Below are positions 7,447 to 15,023 of a DNA stretch of 36,861 nucleotides, piece after piece; the first letter of the stretch is position 1, and the number at the start of each line of letters is the position of its first letter. The DNA comes from Planctomycetales bacterium (GTDB lineage: Bacteria > Planctomycetota > Planctomycetia > Pirellulales > Thermoguttaceae), in the NCBI GenBank assembly GCA_007119795.1, contig SKOZ01000091.1:1-36861 (forward strand), written 5' to 3'. The position numbers and the translations under genes are program-made. Below the pieces are notes generated by a model. It worked only from the letters and a program-made list of their open reading frames with translations, was not told where the DNA came from and did not search any database.

Positions 7447-9570
7447 ATGGACCTTAAGTCATTGCGGCACCTGGCGCGGTGGTACGGCGTGTACGACAGC
7501 TACGTGGACGTCGCCGGGCAGCGGTGCCTGACCCCGCCCGATACCCTCCTGGCGGTGCTGCGCCTGCTCGGCGCCCCCCTGGACGCGCAGGCCGACCTCG
7601 GTGATGTGCTGCGAGCGCAGCGGCAGCAACATACCCGGCGCCTGCTCGATCCGGTAACTGTCCTCTGGGAGGATGGGCCCGCCGAGGTCCTCATCCGCGC
7701 CTCCGCCGCCGACGGCCAGGCATTCCGCTGGCGGTTGCGGCAGGAAACCGGTGAGGTCCACGAATTCGCCGGTTGCCTGGAGGAGTTGGCGGTGGTTGCC
7801 GTCCGGAGCCGCGAGGGGGTGGCGGTCTCCTACAGACGTCTGGCCATCTCGCCGCGGCCGCCGATCGGCTACCACAGTCTGGAGCTGGAAGTGGGCAGTC
7901 AGCACGCCGAAGCGCTCCTGATCGCCGCCCCCAGGCGGGCATATAGCCGTTCGCCGGTGGATACCCGCGCGATGTGGGGCGTCTTTCTCCCCCTCTATGC
8001 GCTACACACCGAATCGAGCTGGGGGGCCGCCGACTTCTCGGATCTGGAAACCCTCATGACGTGGGTAGCAGAGCGGGGGGGGAGCTTGGTGGCCACGTTG
8101 CCGCTTCTCTCCACCCTGTGGGAAGCCTCGGACGATCCCAGCCCCTATTCGCCGGCCAGCCGCCTCTTCTGGAACGAATTCTACATCGACGTCGCCCGAG
8201 TCCACGGCTTCGCCGAGTGCCCGGCCGCCCGCGAGATGATCGCCAGCGGTGCCGTAGAGGAAGCGCGTACCGAGCTCCGTCGGGGAGCGCTGGTCGATTA
8301 CCAGGGCCAGATGGCACTCAAGCGGCGCGTCCTGCTGGCGCTGGCGGAATGGTATTTCGACCAGCCGGACCACGGGGACGGGCTCGCGGAGTATCTCCGC
8401 ACCCACCCTGAGGCCGATACCTTCGCGCGCTTCCGCGCCGCCGGGGAGCGGCAGGGTACGAACTGGCCCCAATGGCCGGCTGCCATGCGTGCCGGAACGA
8501 TCACCCGCGCCGACTACGACGAGCGCATCTACCGCTATCACCTCTTCGTACAGTGGCAGATCGAGGAACAGCTCCGCGGCCTGGCCGCCAAGGCCGCCGA
8601 TGCCGACCTGCTCTGGTACCTCGATTTTCCCCTCGGTGTCGGCGGCGCCAGCTACGACGTCTGGCGATGGCCGGAGCTTTTCGCCACGGGGGCCTCCGGG
8701 GGTGCGCCGCCCGACGCCTTCTTCACCAAGGGGCAGAACTGGGGCTTTCCGCCGCTGCACCCCCATCGGCTCCGCGAACAGGGCTACGCCTACCTGATCG
8801 CCGCCCTCCGCCGCCACCTGGCCTACGCCCGCCTGCTGCGGATCGATCACATCATGAAGCTGCGGCGGCTGTACTGGATCCCCCACGGCATGGACGCCAA
8901 GGAAGGCGCCTACGTCCGCTATCCCATGGAAGAGCTGTTCGCCATCCTCTGCGTGGAGTCGCACCGCCGCCAGGCGTGGGTCATCGGCGAGAACCTCGGA
9001 ACCGTGCCCGCCGTCCTCAACGAGGCCCTCGCCCGCCACGGCATCAGCGACATGTACGTCGTGCAGTACGAGGCCCGCCCCGAGGCCCAGCCCCCCCTGC
9101 CTCCCGTCCCGGCGACGGCCGTCGCTAGTGTGAATACCCACGACATGCCCCAGTTCGCCGCTTTCTGGAACGAGCACGACATCGAGGAACGGGTGGCCTT
9201 GGGCCTCCTGTCGGAAGAGGAGTCTCAAGAGCACCGCCGCCGGCGGGAGGTCCTCCGCCGCAGCCTGGTTGCCATGCTCCGCGGTGCGGGCGCTCTCGCC
9301 GAGGAGACCTGCGAGACGGGACGGGTGCTCGAGGCGCTGCTCGTCTGGCTGGGACGCAGTCCCGCACCCGTCGTCCTCGCCAACCTCGAGGACCTTTGGC
9401 AGGAGACCGAGGCGCAGAACACCCCGGGAACCTTCCGCGAACGCCCCAACTGGCGGCGGCGGGCCAGATTCGCCTTCGAGGAGTTCCGGGAGCGGCCCGA
9501 AGTCGTAGAAGTCCTCGGCCGGCTGGCACGCGCCCGCCATGGGGTCGAAGCAAGGGAGAATCGCCACTAA
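7447..9570 (+). CDS. malQ: 4-alpha-glucanotransferase (amylomaltase, GH77)
   Basis: The 707-residue enzyme breaks and rejoins alpha-1,4-glucan chains and acts in maltodextrin or glycogen turnover. The catalytic triad of GH77 is visible: nucleophile Asp467 in LRIDHIMKLRRLYW, acid/base Glu515 in VIGENLGTVP, and Asp566 in VNTHDMPQFAAFW. Length and the roughly 150-residue N-terminal part before the barrel match the E. coli-type MalQ rather than the short Thermus type. The ATG at 7447 has AAAGGA 8 nt upstream. The frame is open back to 7276 but that part overlaps purE and shows no family match. treZ follows 187 nt later on the same strand, and a GC-rich hairpin sits just after the stop. Confidence 0.93.
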   Translation: MDLKSLRHLARWYGVYDSYVDVAGQRCLTPPDTLLAVLRLLGAPLDAQADLGDVLRAQRQQHTRRLLDPVTVLWEDGPAEVLIRASAADGQAFRWRLRQETGEVHEFAGCLEELAVVAVRSREGVAVSYRRLAISPRPPIGYHSLELEVGSQHAEALLIAAPRRAYSRSPVDTRAMWGVFLPLYALHTESSWGAADFSDLETLMTWVAERGGSLVATLPLLSTLWEASDDPSPYSPASRLFWNEFYIDVARVHGFAECPAAREMIASGAVEEARTELRRGALVDYQGQMALKRRVLLALAEWYFDQPDHGDGLAEYLRTHPEADTFARFRAAGERQGTNWPQWPAAMRAGTITRADYDERIYRYHLFVQWQIEEQLRGLAAKAADADLLWYLDFPLGVGGASYDVWRWPELFATGASGGAPPDAFFTKGQNWGFPPLHPHRLREQGYAYLIAALRRHLAYARLLRIDHIMKLRRLYWIPHGMDAKEGAYVRYPMEELFAILCVESHRRQAWVIGENLGTVPAVLNEALARHGISDMYVVQYEARPEAQPPLPPVPATAVASVNTHDMPQFAAFWNEHDIEERVALGLLSEEESQEHRRRREVLRRSLVAMLRGAGALAEETCETGRVLEALLVWLGRSPAPVVLANLEDLWQETEAQNTPGTFRERPNWRRRARFAFEEFRERPEVVEVLGRLARARHGVEARENRH

Positions 9571-9580
9571 GGCGGCGCCG

Positions 9581-9611
9581 GCCGGTTCCCCACCTGCGAT
9601 CCGGGGCCGGC
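9581..9611 (+). terminator. GC-rich hairpin just after malQ
   Basis: GCCGG-TT-CCCC (9581-9591) can pair with GGGGCCGGC (9603-9611) across an 11-nt loop, with the TT bulged. It starts 11 nt after the malQ stop. There is no T-run, so it may be a partial terminator, an RNA 3' end protector, or nothing. Confidence 0.35.
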
Positions 9612-9757
9612 TAGAAGAGAGGAAGGGTCGTATGGAGAGCCGATCCCCCTCCGGTGACGGAGACGGCGACAGCACCGTCCCGCAAAGCGGAGAGCTGGAT
9701 AGGGCCACAAGCCATCAGAACGAGGCGCGGCTTACACGGAGTCGGGGAACCGAGAGA

Positions 9758-11635
9758 ATGGGAATTCTGCGCGACGAACCGCAACGTCTGCCCCAAGGGG
9801 GGGTCCGCCAGAGCGACGGCAGCGTCGAGTGGCGGGTCTGGGCGCCGCAGCGCGAAGACGTCGTGCTGGTCACCTGGCCGAACGGCCGCCCCGCGGAGAC
9901 GGCGATGACCGCCGAGGGCTGGGGTTCCTTCGTCCACCGCCGCGCCGGCGTCGAGGAGGGACTCCGCTATGCCTATCGGTTGGAAAGGGGAGACCCCCTG
10001 CCCGACCCCGCCTCCCGGTGGCAGCCCGAGGGGGTTCACCGCCCTTCTGCGGTCTTCTCCCCCGACCTCTTCTCGTGGAGCGACGCCGATTGGAAGGGCC
10101 TGCCTCGCGAGGAACTCGTGATCTACGAGCTCCACGTGGGAACCTTCACCGAGGATGGGACTCTCGATGCCGTGATTCCGCGGTTCGGCGACCTCAAGGA
10201 CCTGGGCGTTACGGCCATTGAACTCATGCCCTTGGCCCAGTTCCCCGGGGAGCGGAACTGGGGCTACGACGGCGTCCAGCCCTTCGCCGTGCAGAACAGC
10301 TACGGCGGCCCGCGGGCCCTGCAGCAGCTGGTCGATGCGGCCCACTCCGCCGGGCTCGCAGTGTTCCTCGACGTGGTCTACAACCACCTCGGCCCGGAAG
10401 GGAACTACCTGGGCCAGTTCGGCCCCTACTTCACCCACCACTACCCGACTCCCTGGGGGGACGCAGTCAATTTCGACGACGCCGATTGCGACGCCGTGCG
10501 CCGCTTCGTCATCGACAACGCCCTCATGTGGGTACGCGACTTTCACATCGACGGCCTCCGCCTGGATGCCGTGCACGCCATCTACGACCTCTCCGCCCGC
10601 CACATCCTCGCCGAGCTTCAGGAGGAGGTGCAGGAGGCGGCCGCCGCGGCGGGCCGCACCGTCCACGTGATCGCCGAGAGCAACCAGAACGACCGCCGGC
10701 TGATCGACCGGCCGGAGCGCGGCGGCTTCGGGTTGGACGGCGTATGGTGTGACGACTTCCACCACGCCGTCCATGCCCTCTTGACCGGCGAGCGCGAAGG
10801 CTACTACCTGGACTTCGGCCGCCCCGAGCACCTGGCCAAGACCTTCAGCGAGGCCTTCGTCTACGACGGCTGCTACAGCCCCTTCCGCCGCCGCCGCTTC
10901 GGCAGCTCCGCCGCCGGTCTCAGCCGCGACCGCTTCGTCGTGTGCATCCACAACCACGATCAGGTGGGCAACCGCGCCCTGGGCGACCGTTACACGGCGA
11001 TCCTCTCCCCCGCGGCCCAGCGGCTGGCCTGCGGACTGCTGCTCGTCTCGCCCTTCACACCGCTCCTCTTCATGGGCGAAGAATACGGGGAGACGCGGCC
11101 CTTTCCCTTTTTCTGCTCTTTCGGTGACGAGACGCTGATCCGCGCCGTTCGCGAAGGACGCCGCGAGGAGTTCGCCTCGATGGATTTCTCCTGGGAGGGA
11201 GAAATCCCCGACCCCCAGGACCCCGCCACCTTCGCCGCGGCGAGACTCACCTGGCAGTGGCCCGCGGGCTCGTTCCACGAGCAGTTGCGGCGTCTCTACC
11301 GCGACCTGCTCGCCGCACGCCGCGACTGGCCGGCCCTCCGCGACCGCGAGCATACCCTCGTCAAGCTCCTCGGTGGCCCCGGGGGAAGTGAGTCGGATAG
11401 CGCCGGCGTACTCCGCATCGACCGGGGCGAGGGCCCGCAGCGGCTTGTCTCCCTCGCCAACCTCAGCGATGAACCACGGTCCAACCCTTGCCGCGACGGG
11501 GGGGAACACCACCTGTGGCTGAGCACCGAAGCCTGGGGGTACGGCGGCGCCCGCGGTGCCGATGCCCCGGTCGATCGGCTCTATCCCTACGAAATGCTGA
11601 TTCTCGCCCCCGGTGCCGGAGATGGCGGCGGATAA
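9758..11635 (+). CDS. treZ: Malto-oligosyltrehalose trehalohydrolase (GH13)
   Basis: TreZ releases trehalose from maltooligosyl-trehalose, the second step of the TreY/TreZ path from glycogen. The 625-residue protein has an N-terminal carbohydrate-binding fold (WRVWAPQREDVVLVTWPNG) followed by the GH13 barrel. Catalytic residues are Asp270 in GLRLDAVHAIYD, Glu307 in HVIAESNQND, and Asp401 in CIHNHDQVGNRALGDR. IYELHVGTFTEDGTLDAV and LMPLAQFPGERNWGYDG are typical of TreZ and separate it from glycogen branching enzyme. I chose the ATG at 9758 because the conserved start (LPQGGVRQSDGSVEWRVWAP) follows it. An ATG at 9632 has a better AGAGG site but adds 42 low-complexity residues with rare codons. 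TreY is not in the window. Confidence 0.9.
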   Translation: MGILRDEPQRLPQGGVRQSDGSVEWRVWAPQREDVVLVTWPNGRPAETAMTAEGWGSFVHRRAGVEEGLRYAYRLERGDPLPDPASRWQPEGVHRPSAVFSPDLFSWSDADWKGLPREELVIYELHVGTFTEDGTLDAVIPRFGDLKDLGVTAIELMPLAQFPGERNWGYDGVQPFAVQNSYGGPRALQQLVDAAHSAGLAVFLDVVYNHLGPEGNYLGQFGPYFTHHYPTPWGDAVNFDDADCDAVRRFVIDNALMWVRDFHIDGLRLDAVHAIYDLSARHILAELQEEVQEAAAAAGRTVHVIAESNQNDRRLIDRPERGGFGLDGVWCDDFHHAVHALLTGEREGYYLDFGRPEHLAKTFSEAFVYDGCYSPFRRRRFGSSAAGLSRDRFVVCIHNHDQVGNRALGDRYTAILSPAAQRLACGLLLVSPFTPLLFMGEEYGETRPFPFFCSFGDETLIRAVREGRREEFASMDFSWEGEIPDPQDPATFAAARLTWQWPAGSFHEQLRRLYRDLLAARRDWPALRDREHTLVKLLGGPGGSESDSAGVLRIDRGEGPQRLVSLANLSDEPRSNPCRDGGEHHLWLSTEAWGYGGARGADAPVDRLYPYEMLILAPGAGDGGG

Positions 11636-11792
11636 TCTCCGTCGGCCACGGTCGGAGAGGAGCGTTCCGCAAAAAGAACGCGAGCCCTGCTCTGCGGGAT
11701 CACTCGTGGTCTCGACCACCCTCCACCCCTCCGCGTCTTCCCTTCTCCCCATCCCTTTCTCGCGGCGCCCTTGCGGGGGACGGGGGCACTGA

Positions 11793-11821
11793 TTGCCGGC
11801 TCTTGGGGGTAGTGGTAGACT
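11793..11821 (+). promoter_or_regulatory. Promoter for the cytoplasmic oxidoreductase
   Basis: TTGCCG (11793-11798), a 17-nt spacer and TAGACT (11816-11821) match the pattern seen before sufU. Transcription would begin near 11828, about 67 nt before the ATG at 11895. Confidence 0.6.
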
Positions 11822-11894
11822 GGTCGCCACCCGGAAAGCCTCGGCCCTGGCGCGCCTCGGCTTCATCTTCCACCCTTCTGGAGACCGGTTCACC

Positions 11895-13142
11895 ATGTCC
11901 GCACTGCGTTACGGGATGATCGGCGGCGGCTTCGCCGCCATGTTTCAGCATCGGGGCCTCGCCCAGGTTCGCGGAATCGACCTCGTCGGCTACGTCTCCC
12001 CCGACCCGGTCGATCACCTCATCGACTTCTGCCGAAGTCATCGCATGGGCGAGCCGCGCCCCTTCGCCAGCATCAAGGAGCTGGCCCAGAACGTCGATGT
12101 CCTGGGTATCTTCGCCCCCAACTACGTCCGCCTGGAAATCGTCGAAGAGATTGTCGACGCCGTGCGGGCCGGTGCCCAACTCAAAGGACTGATCTGCGAA
12201 AAGCCGCTGGCCCGCAACGTCGCCGAAGCCCGCCACATGCTGCGGCTGATCAGCGAGCTCGACATCCCCACAGCCTACTTCGAGAACCAGGTCCACATGA
12301 AGCCGGTGCAAGTGGCCCGGGCACAGCTCGAGCCGGTGATGGAAGCCATGGGGCCACCTTCGCTGGTGCGATCGAACGAAGAACATGCCGGTCCCCATAG
12401 CGCATGGTTCTGGGATCCCGCTCGGCAGGGGGGTGGGGTGATGTGCGATATGGGGTGCCACTGCTTGGCGGTCGGCTGGTACGTCTTGACTCCCCCCGGC
12501 AAACCACCCAATTTCCTGCAACCGGTCTCGGTATCCGCCGACCTTTCGCTCCTGAAATGGGGTCGCCCCCGATGGCGCCAAGATCTCCTGGAACGCCATG
12601 GTGTGGATTATGGCGCTACCCCTGCCGAAGACTTCGCCACGGGGATGGTCACCTATCGCAATCCGGAGGATCAGACGTTGGTGAAGGCGCAGTTCACCGT
12701 CTCCTGGATGTTCGATAAGCAGGGCCTGCGGCTGATGCTCGATGCGCTTGGCCCCGGCTACGCCTTGGATTTCAACACGCTTCGCTCTCCCTTGGAGGTT
12801 TTCATCGGCGACACGGCCGCCGCCGGTATTGCCGACCGCGAGGCCGCACTGGAGAAGCTGCAGGCTACGCGCGGACTCCTGGCCGCGCAGCCCAACGAAG
12901 CCGACCTGTACGGCTACACGGATGAGAATGTGGACGCGGTGGCCGCTTTTTCCGAAGGCCGCTCCGCTCTGCTCGACTGGGAATACGGCCTCGAAATCAC
13001 TCGATTGACCATGGCCGCGTATATGGCGGCGGAGCGCAAAGCGACCGTCGACCTGACCGACCCGACGACCATTGCCGACCTGGAGACCTTCGTACCCCGG
13101 ATTCAACGGGGGCAAGGTGCGGCGGTTCTCGACGTTTCTTGA
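11895..13142 (+). CDS. Gfo/Idh/MocA family oxidoreductase, cytoplasmic
   Basis: This 415-residue member of the Gfo/Idh/MocA family has no Tat or other signal, unlike the other two in the window. It starts directly with the nucleotide fold, MSALRYGMIGGGFAAMFQHRG. The catalytic Lys lies in LICEKPLARNVAEA at about residue 102. A His-rich region (GGGVMCDMGCHCLAVGWYVL) sits where family members bind substrate. GGAGA lies 10 nt before the ATG, and a well-formed promoter lies 74 nt upstream, so it is probably transcribed alone; a hairpin follows the stop. Substrate unknown; a sugar or sugar-derived compound is likely from the family. Confidence 0.88.
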   Translation: MSALRYGMIGGGFAAMFQHRGLAQVRGIDLVGYVSPDPVDHLIDFCRSHRMGEPRPFASIKELAQNVDVLGIFAPNYVRLEIVEEIVDAVRAGAQLKGLICEKPLARNVAEARHMLRLISELDIPTAYFENQVHMKPVQVARAQLEPVMEAMGPPSLVRSNEEHAGPHSAWFWDPARQGGGVMCDMGCHCLAVGWYVLTPPGKPPNFLQPVSVSADLSLLKWGRPRWRQDLLERHGVDYGATPAEDFATGMVTYRNPEDQTLVKAQFTVSWMFDKQGLRLMLDALGPGYALDFNTLRSPLEVFIGDTAAAGIADREAALEKLQATRGLLAAQPNEADLYGYTDENVDAVAAFSEGRSALLDWEYGLEITRLTMAAYMAAERKATVDLTDPTTIADLETFVPRIQRGQGAAVLDVS

Positions 13143-13147
13143 GGGTG

Positions 13148-13175
13148 CCCCGGTTCGGGCGTGCCGGAACCGGGG
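13148..13175 (+). terminator. Hairpin after the oxidoreductase gene
   Basis: CCCCGGTTC (13148-13156) pairs perfectly with GAACCGGGG (13167-13175) across a 10-nt loop, starting 6 nt after the stop. No T-run follows, so termination is possible but not certain. Confidence 0.45.
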
Positions 13176-13343
13176 TGGCTGCCCCCCTCGAGCCCCCCCA
13201 ACGATCCCATGGCAGGACGAAGAAGCCCCTCTACATTGGGTGCAGAATGCCCCGTTTGTAGGGGTGCCGCGGGTTGGGCGGTTCGGCCGAAGAAAGAAGC
13301 TCTCTCAGGTCCCCCTTACCTCTTGGTCGAGAGAAGCTAAACT

Positions 13344-13361
13344 GTCACGGTGGGACGTGAC
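13344..13361. promoter_or_regulatory. Palindrome upstream of the hpf promoter
   Basis: GTCACG (13344-13349), a 6-nt spacer and CGTGAC (13356-13361) form a perfect inverted repeat whose right end is 36 nt before the -35 element of the hpf promoter. This is the place and size of an activator or repressor site, but no regulator can be named. The rest of the 384-nt gap 13143-13526 holds the hairpin at 13148 and the promoter at 13397. Confidence 0.35.
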
Positions 13362-13396
13362 TGGTTCCGTTTCCCCCGAAATTGGGCCGAGGGCAT

Positions 13397-13425
13397 TTGT
13401 CGCGGGGGAGCGGTTCGGCTAGAAT
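13397..13425 (+). promoter_or_regulatory. Promoter of the hpf-pts operon
   Basis: TTGTCG (13397-13402), 17 nt, TAGAAT (13420-13425). The -10 hexamer has five of six bases of TATAAT. Transcription would start near 13432, leaving a leader of about 95 nt before the hpf GTG. It is the best promoter before a run of six same-strand genes. Confidence 0.65.
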
Positions 13426-13526
13426 ACTCGCTCTTGCGGACGGATGGGCCCCTGCGGTGGGGGGTGTCTGCGCCGCGTGCCGTGCAGGCCGACCGCTGGG
13501 TCGGAAGAAACCGAGGAGGAGCCTGA

Positions 13527-13883
13527 GTGCAGATCTGCATTTCGACGCGGCACGGTCAGATTAGCGACCAGACGCAGGCCAAGGTTCGTGGGAAAGTGGA
13601 GAAACTGTCGCGGTTTTTCGACCGTGTGACGACCATCGAGGTGACCATCGACCTCGAACAGCGCGAGGCGCCGAACGTCGACCTGCGAGTGTCGGCGGAC
13701 GGCACGGGGGAGTTCGTGGCCCGGGAGCGGTCGCACGAGTTGATTGCCGCGTTGGACCGGGCCACACACAAGGTGGAGCAACAATTGCGGAAGCACAAGG
13801 AGCGGATCCAGCAACGGCACCGGCAGCCGCAACCTCCCGCCGAGGAGGATGCCTCCGCCCGGCTGCGGCCGGAGGAAGCCTGA
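13527..13883 (+). CDS. hpf: Ribosome hibernation-promoting factor, short form
   Basis: The 118-residue protein carries the S30AE/RaiA domain (residues 1 to about 100), which binds the decoding centre of idle ribosomes. It begins MQICISTRHGQISDQTQAKV, and conserved features follow: KVEKLSRFFDRVTTIEVTID, ARERSHELIAALDRATHKVEQQLRKHKER. The C-terminal dimerisation domain of long HPF is absent; the tail is short and Gln/Pro/Glu-rich. The start is GTG with GGAGGAG 4-6 nt upstream. It leads a cluster with EIIA, HPr and EI, the same company hpf keeps beside ptsN in proteobacteria. This suggests shared control by growth state. Confidence 0.87.
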   Translation: MQICISTRHGQISDQTQAKVRGKVEKLSRFFDRVTTIEVTIDLEQREAPNVDLRVSADGTGEFVARERSHELIAALDRATHKVEQQLRKHKERIQQRHRQPQPPAEEDASARLRPEEA

Positions 13884-14054
13884 CGGCTTCGACAACGCGG
13901 CACGGGGCGGGAGGCGTCACGCGTGGTGCGCCGGAGGTCGCCGCCTTCCCTGTCCGTTGCGGCTACGTGTTCGCGTGCCCGACGGGTCGGGCGCGGCGTC
14001 CCCGGGGCGGGGCGCCCGCCGCTCCGCGAGAGAGCCTCCCAGGAGAACGCATGC

Positions 14055-14531
14055 ATGAAGTTCGCCGACTTTATTTGCCGTGAGGCAATCCGCGCCGACC
14101 TGGTCGCGGAAGAGAAGGAAGCGGTCGTACGCGAGATGGTACAGGCCATGCGCGATGCCAAGCAAGTCGATGCCGACGAAGAGGAGAGCATCGTCAAGGC
14201 GATTCTCAAACGCGAAGAGTTGGGGAGCACCGGCATCGGCCGCGGTGTGGCGGTGCCCCATACGAAACATCCCAGTGTGGATCGCCTCGTGGGAACGGTG
14301 GCGGTGAGCGCCGAAGGGGTTGACTTCGAGAGTCTCGACGGGGAAAGGGTGCAGTTGCTCTTTCTGCTCGTCTCCCCCCCGGACCGCCCCGGCGACCACC
14401 TGCGGGCTCTGGAAAACATCTCCCGCCAATTGCGCGACGACACCTTCTGCCGCTTTCTCAAGCAGTCGAAGAGTGCCGAGGAAATCTGGCAGCTCCTCCA
14501 AGAGGCGGACAACAACCAGTTCGACTCCTGA
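14055..14531 (+). CDS. ptsN: PTS EIIA domain protein (fructose/nitrogen type)
   Basis: The 158-residue protein is a stand-alone EIIA of the PTS_EIIA_type_2 family. The phospho-accepting His is His69 in [19 protein letters not shown]. It fits the 150-residue length of PtsN and is not joined to EIIB or EIIC. The ATG at 14055 has AGGAGA 8 nt upstream; an ATG 4 nt earlier is out of frame. It lies between hpf (171 nt) and the HPr gene (75 nt), so it probably takes phosphate from that HPr and regulates rather than transports. Targets cannot be read from the sequence. The symbol rests on family and context, not on proven orthology. Confidence 0.85.
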   Translation: MKFADFICREAIRADLVAEEKEAVVREMVQAMRDAKQVDADEEESIVKAILKREELGSTGIGRGVAVPHTKHPSVDRLVGTVAVSAEGVDFESLDGERVQLLFLLVSPPDRPGDHLRALENISRQLRDDTFCRFLKQSKSAEEIWQLLQEADNNQFDS

Positions 14532-14606
14532 CAAGACAAGGTTCGGTCGAGGGGAGCCCAGAGGCGGAAAGCCGGCCTGCTTCTCCGATAGGAGGGGGCG
14601 ATTTCC

Positions 14607-14963
14607 ATGGACAGCGCGGCGGCGGCCTGCCGGGAAGCCTCGGCCCAGCGACGGCTTATGAACGAACGGAAAGCAACTCGAACCGTGATCGTGAGCAACC
14701 CCGAGGGGCTCCACCTGCGGGCTGCCGCCCTCTTGGTCCAGTGCGCCCGGCGGTTCGAATCGCATATTGAAGTGATCAAGAAGAATCAACGCGCGGACGG
14801 GAAGAGCGCTCCTTTGCACTTGACGGCGCTCGGCGCGCAGGCGGGTGAGGAACTGGTGCTCGAGGCCCTGGGACGCGACGCGGAGGAAGCCGTCGACGCC
14901 CTTGCCGAGCTCATCCGTTCCCACTTCCGCGAAGACGCCGCCCCGCGGCCCTCTCCGGAGTGA
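14607..14963 (+). CDS. ptsH: HPr-family phosphocarrier
   Basis: The 118-residue protein contains an HPr domain from about residue 24. The phospho-His is His36 in NPEGLHLRAAALL, and the regulatory-Ser position is kept as Ser67 in ADGKSAPLHL, 31 residues later as in HPr. The usual GLHARPA reads GLHLRAA, losing the Pro. The start at 14607 has a strong AGGAGGGGG 8 nt upstream; a Met at 14658 nearer the domain has none in reach, so a 20-residue extension is likely real. It sits 60 nt before ptsI. No HPr kinase gene is in the window, so whether Ser67 is modified is open. Confidence 0.87.
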   Translation: MDSAAAACREASAQRRLMNERKATRTVIVSNPEGLHLRAAALLVQCARRFESHIEVIKKNQRADGKSAPLHLTALGAQAGEELVLEALGRDAEEAVDALAELIRSHFREDAAPRPSPE

Positions 14964-15023
14964 CCCTCCCCGACCGCCCACATCCCAAGGCCACCGGGCG
15001 TTACGGGGCCATAAGCAACGGGC

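Noticed and set aside
9539..9757. N-terminal extension of treZ
   Set aside because: Low-complexity residues with rare codons and no homology. The start at 9632 is kept as an alternative only.
9611..11896. 761-residue minus-strand frame opposite treZ
   Set aside because: It is the antisense shadow of a clear GH13 enzyme and has no motifs.
14750..14762. GGTTCGAATC, like a tRNA T-arm
   Set aside because: It lies inside the HPr gene and no acceptor or anticodon arm surrounds it. Similar strings in sufS and aguA are also coding.
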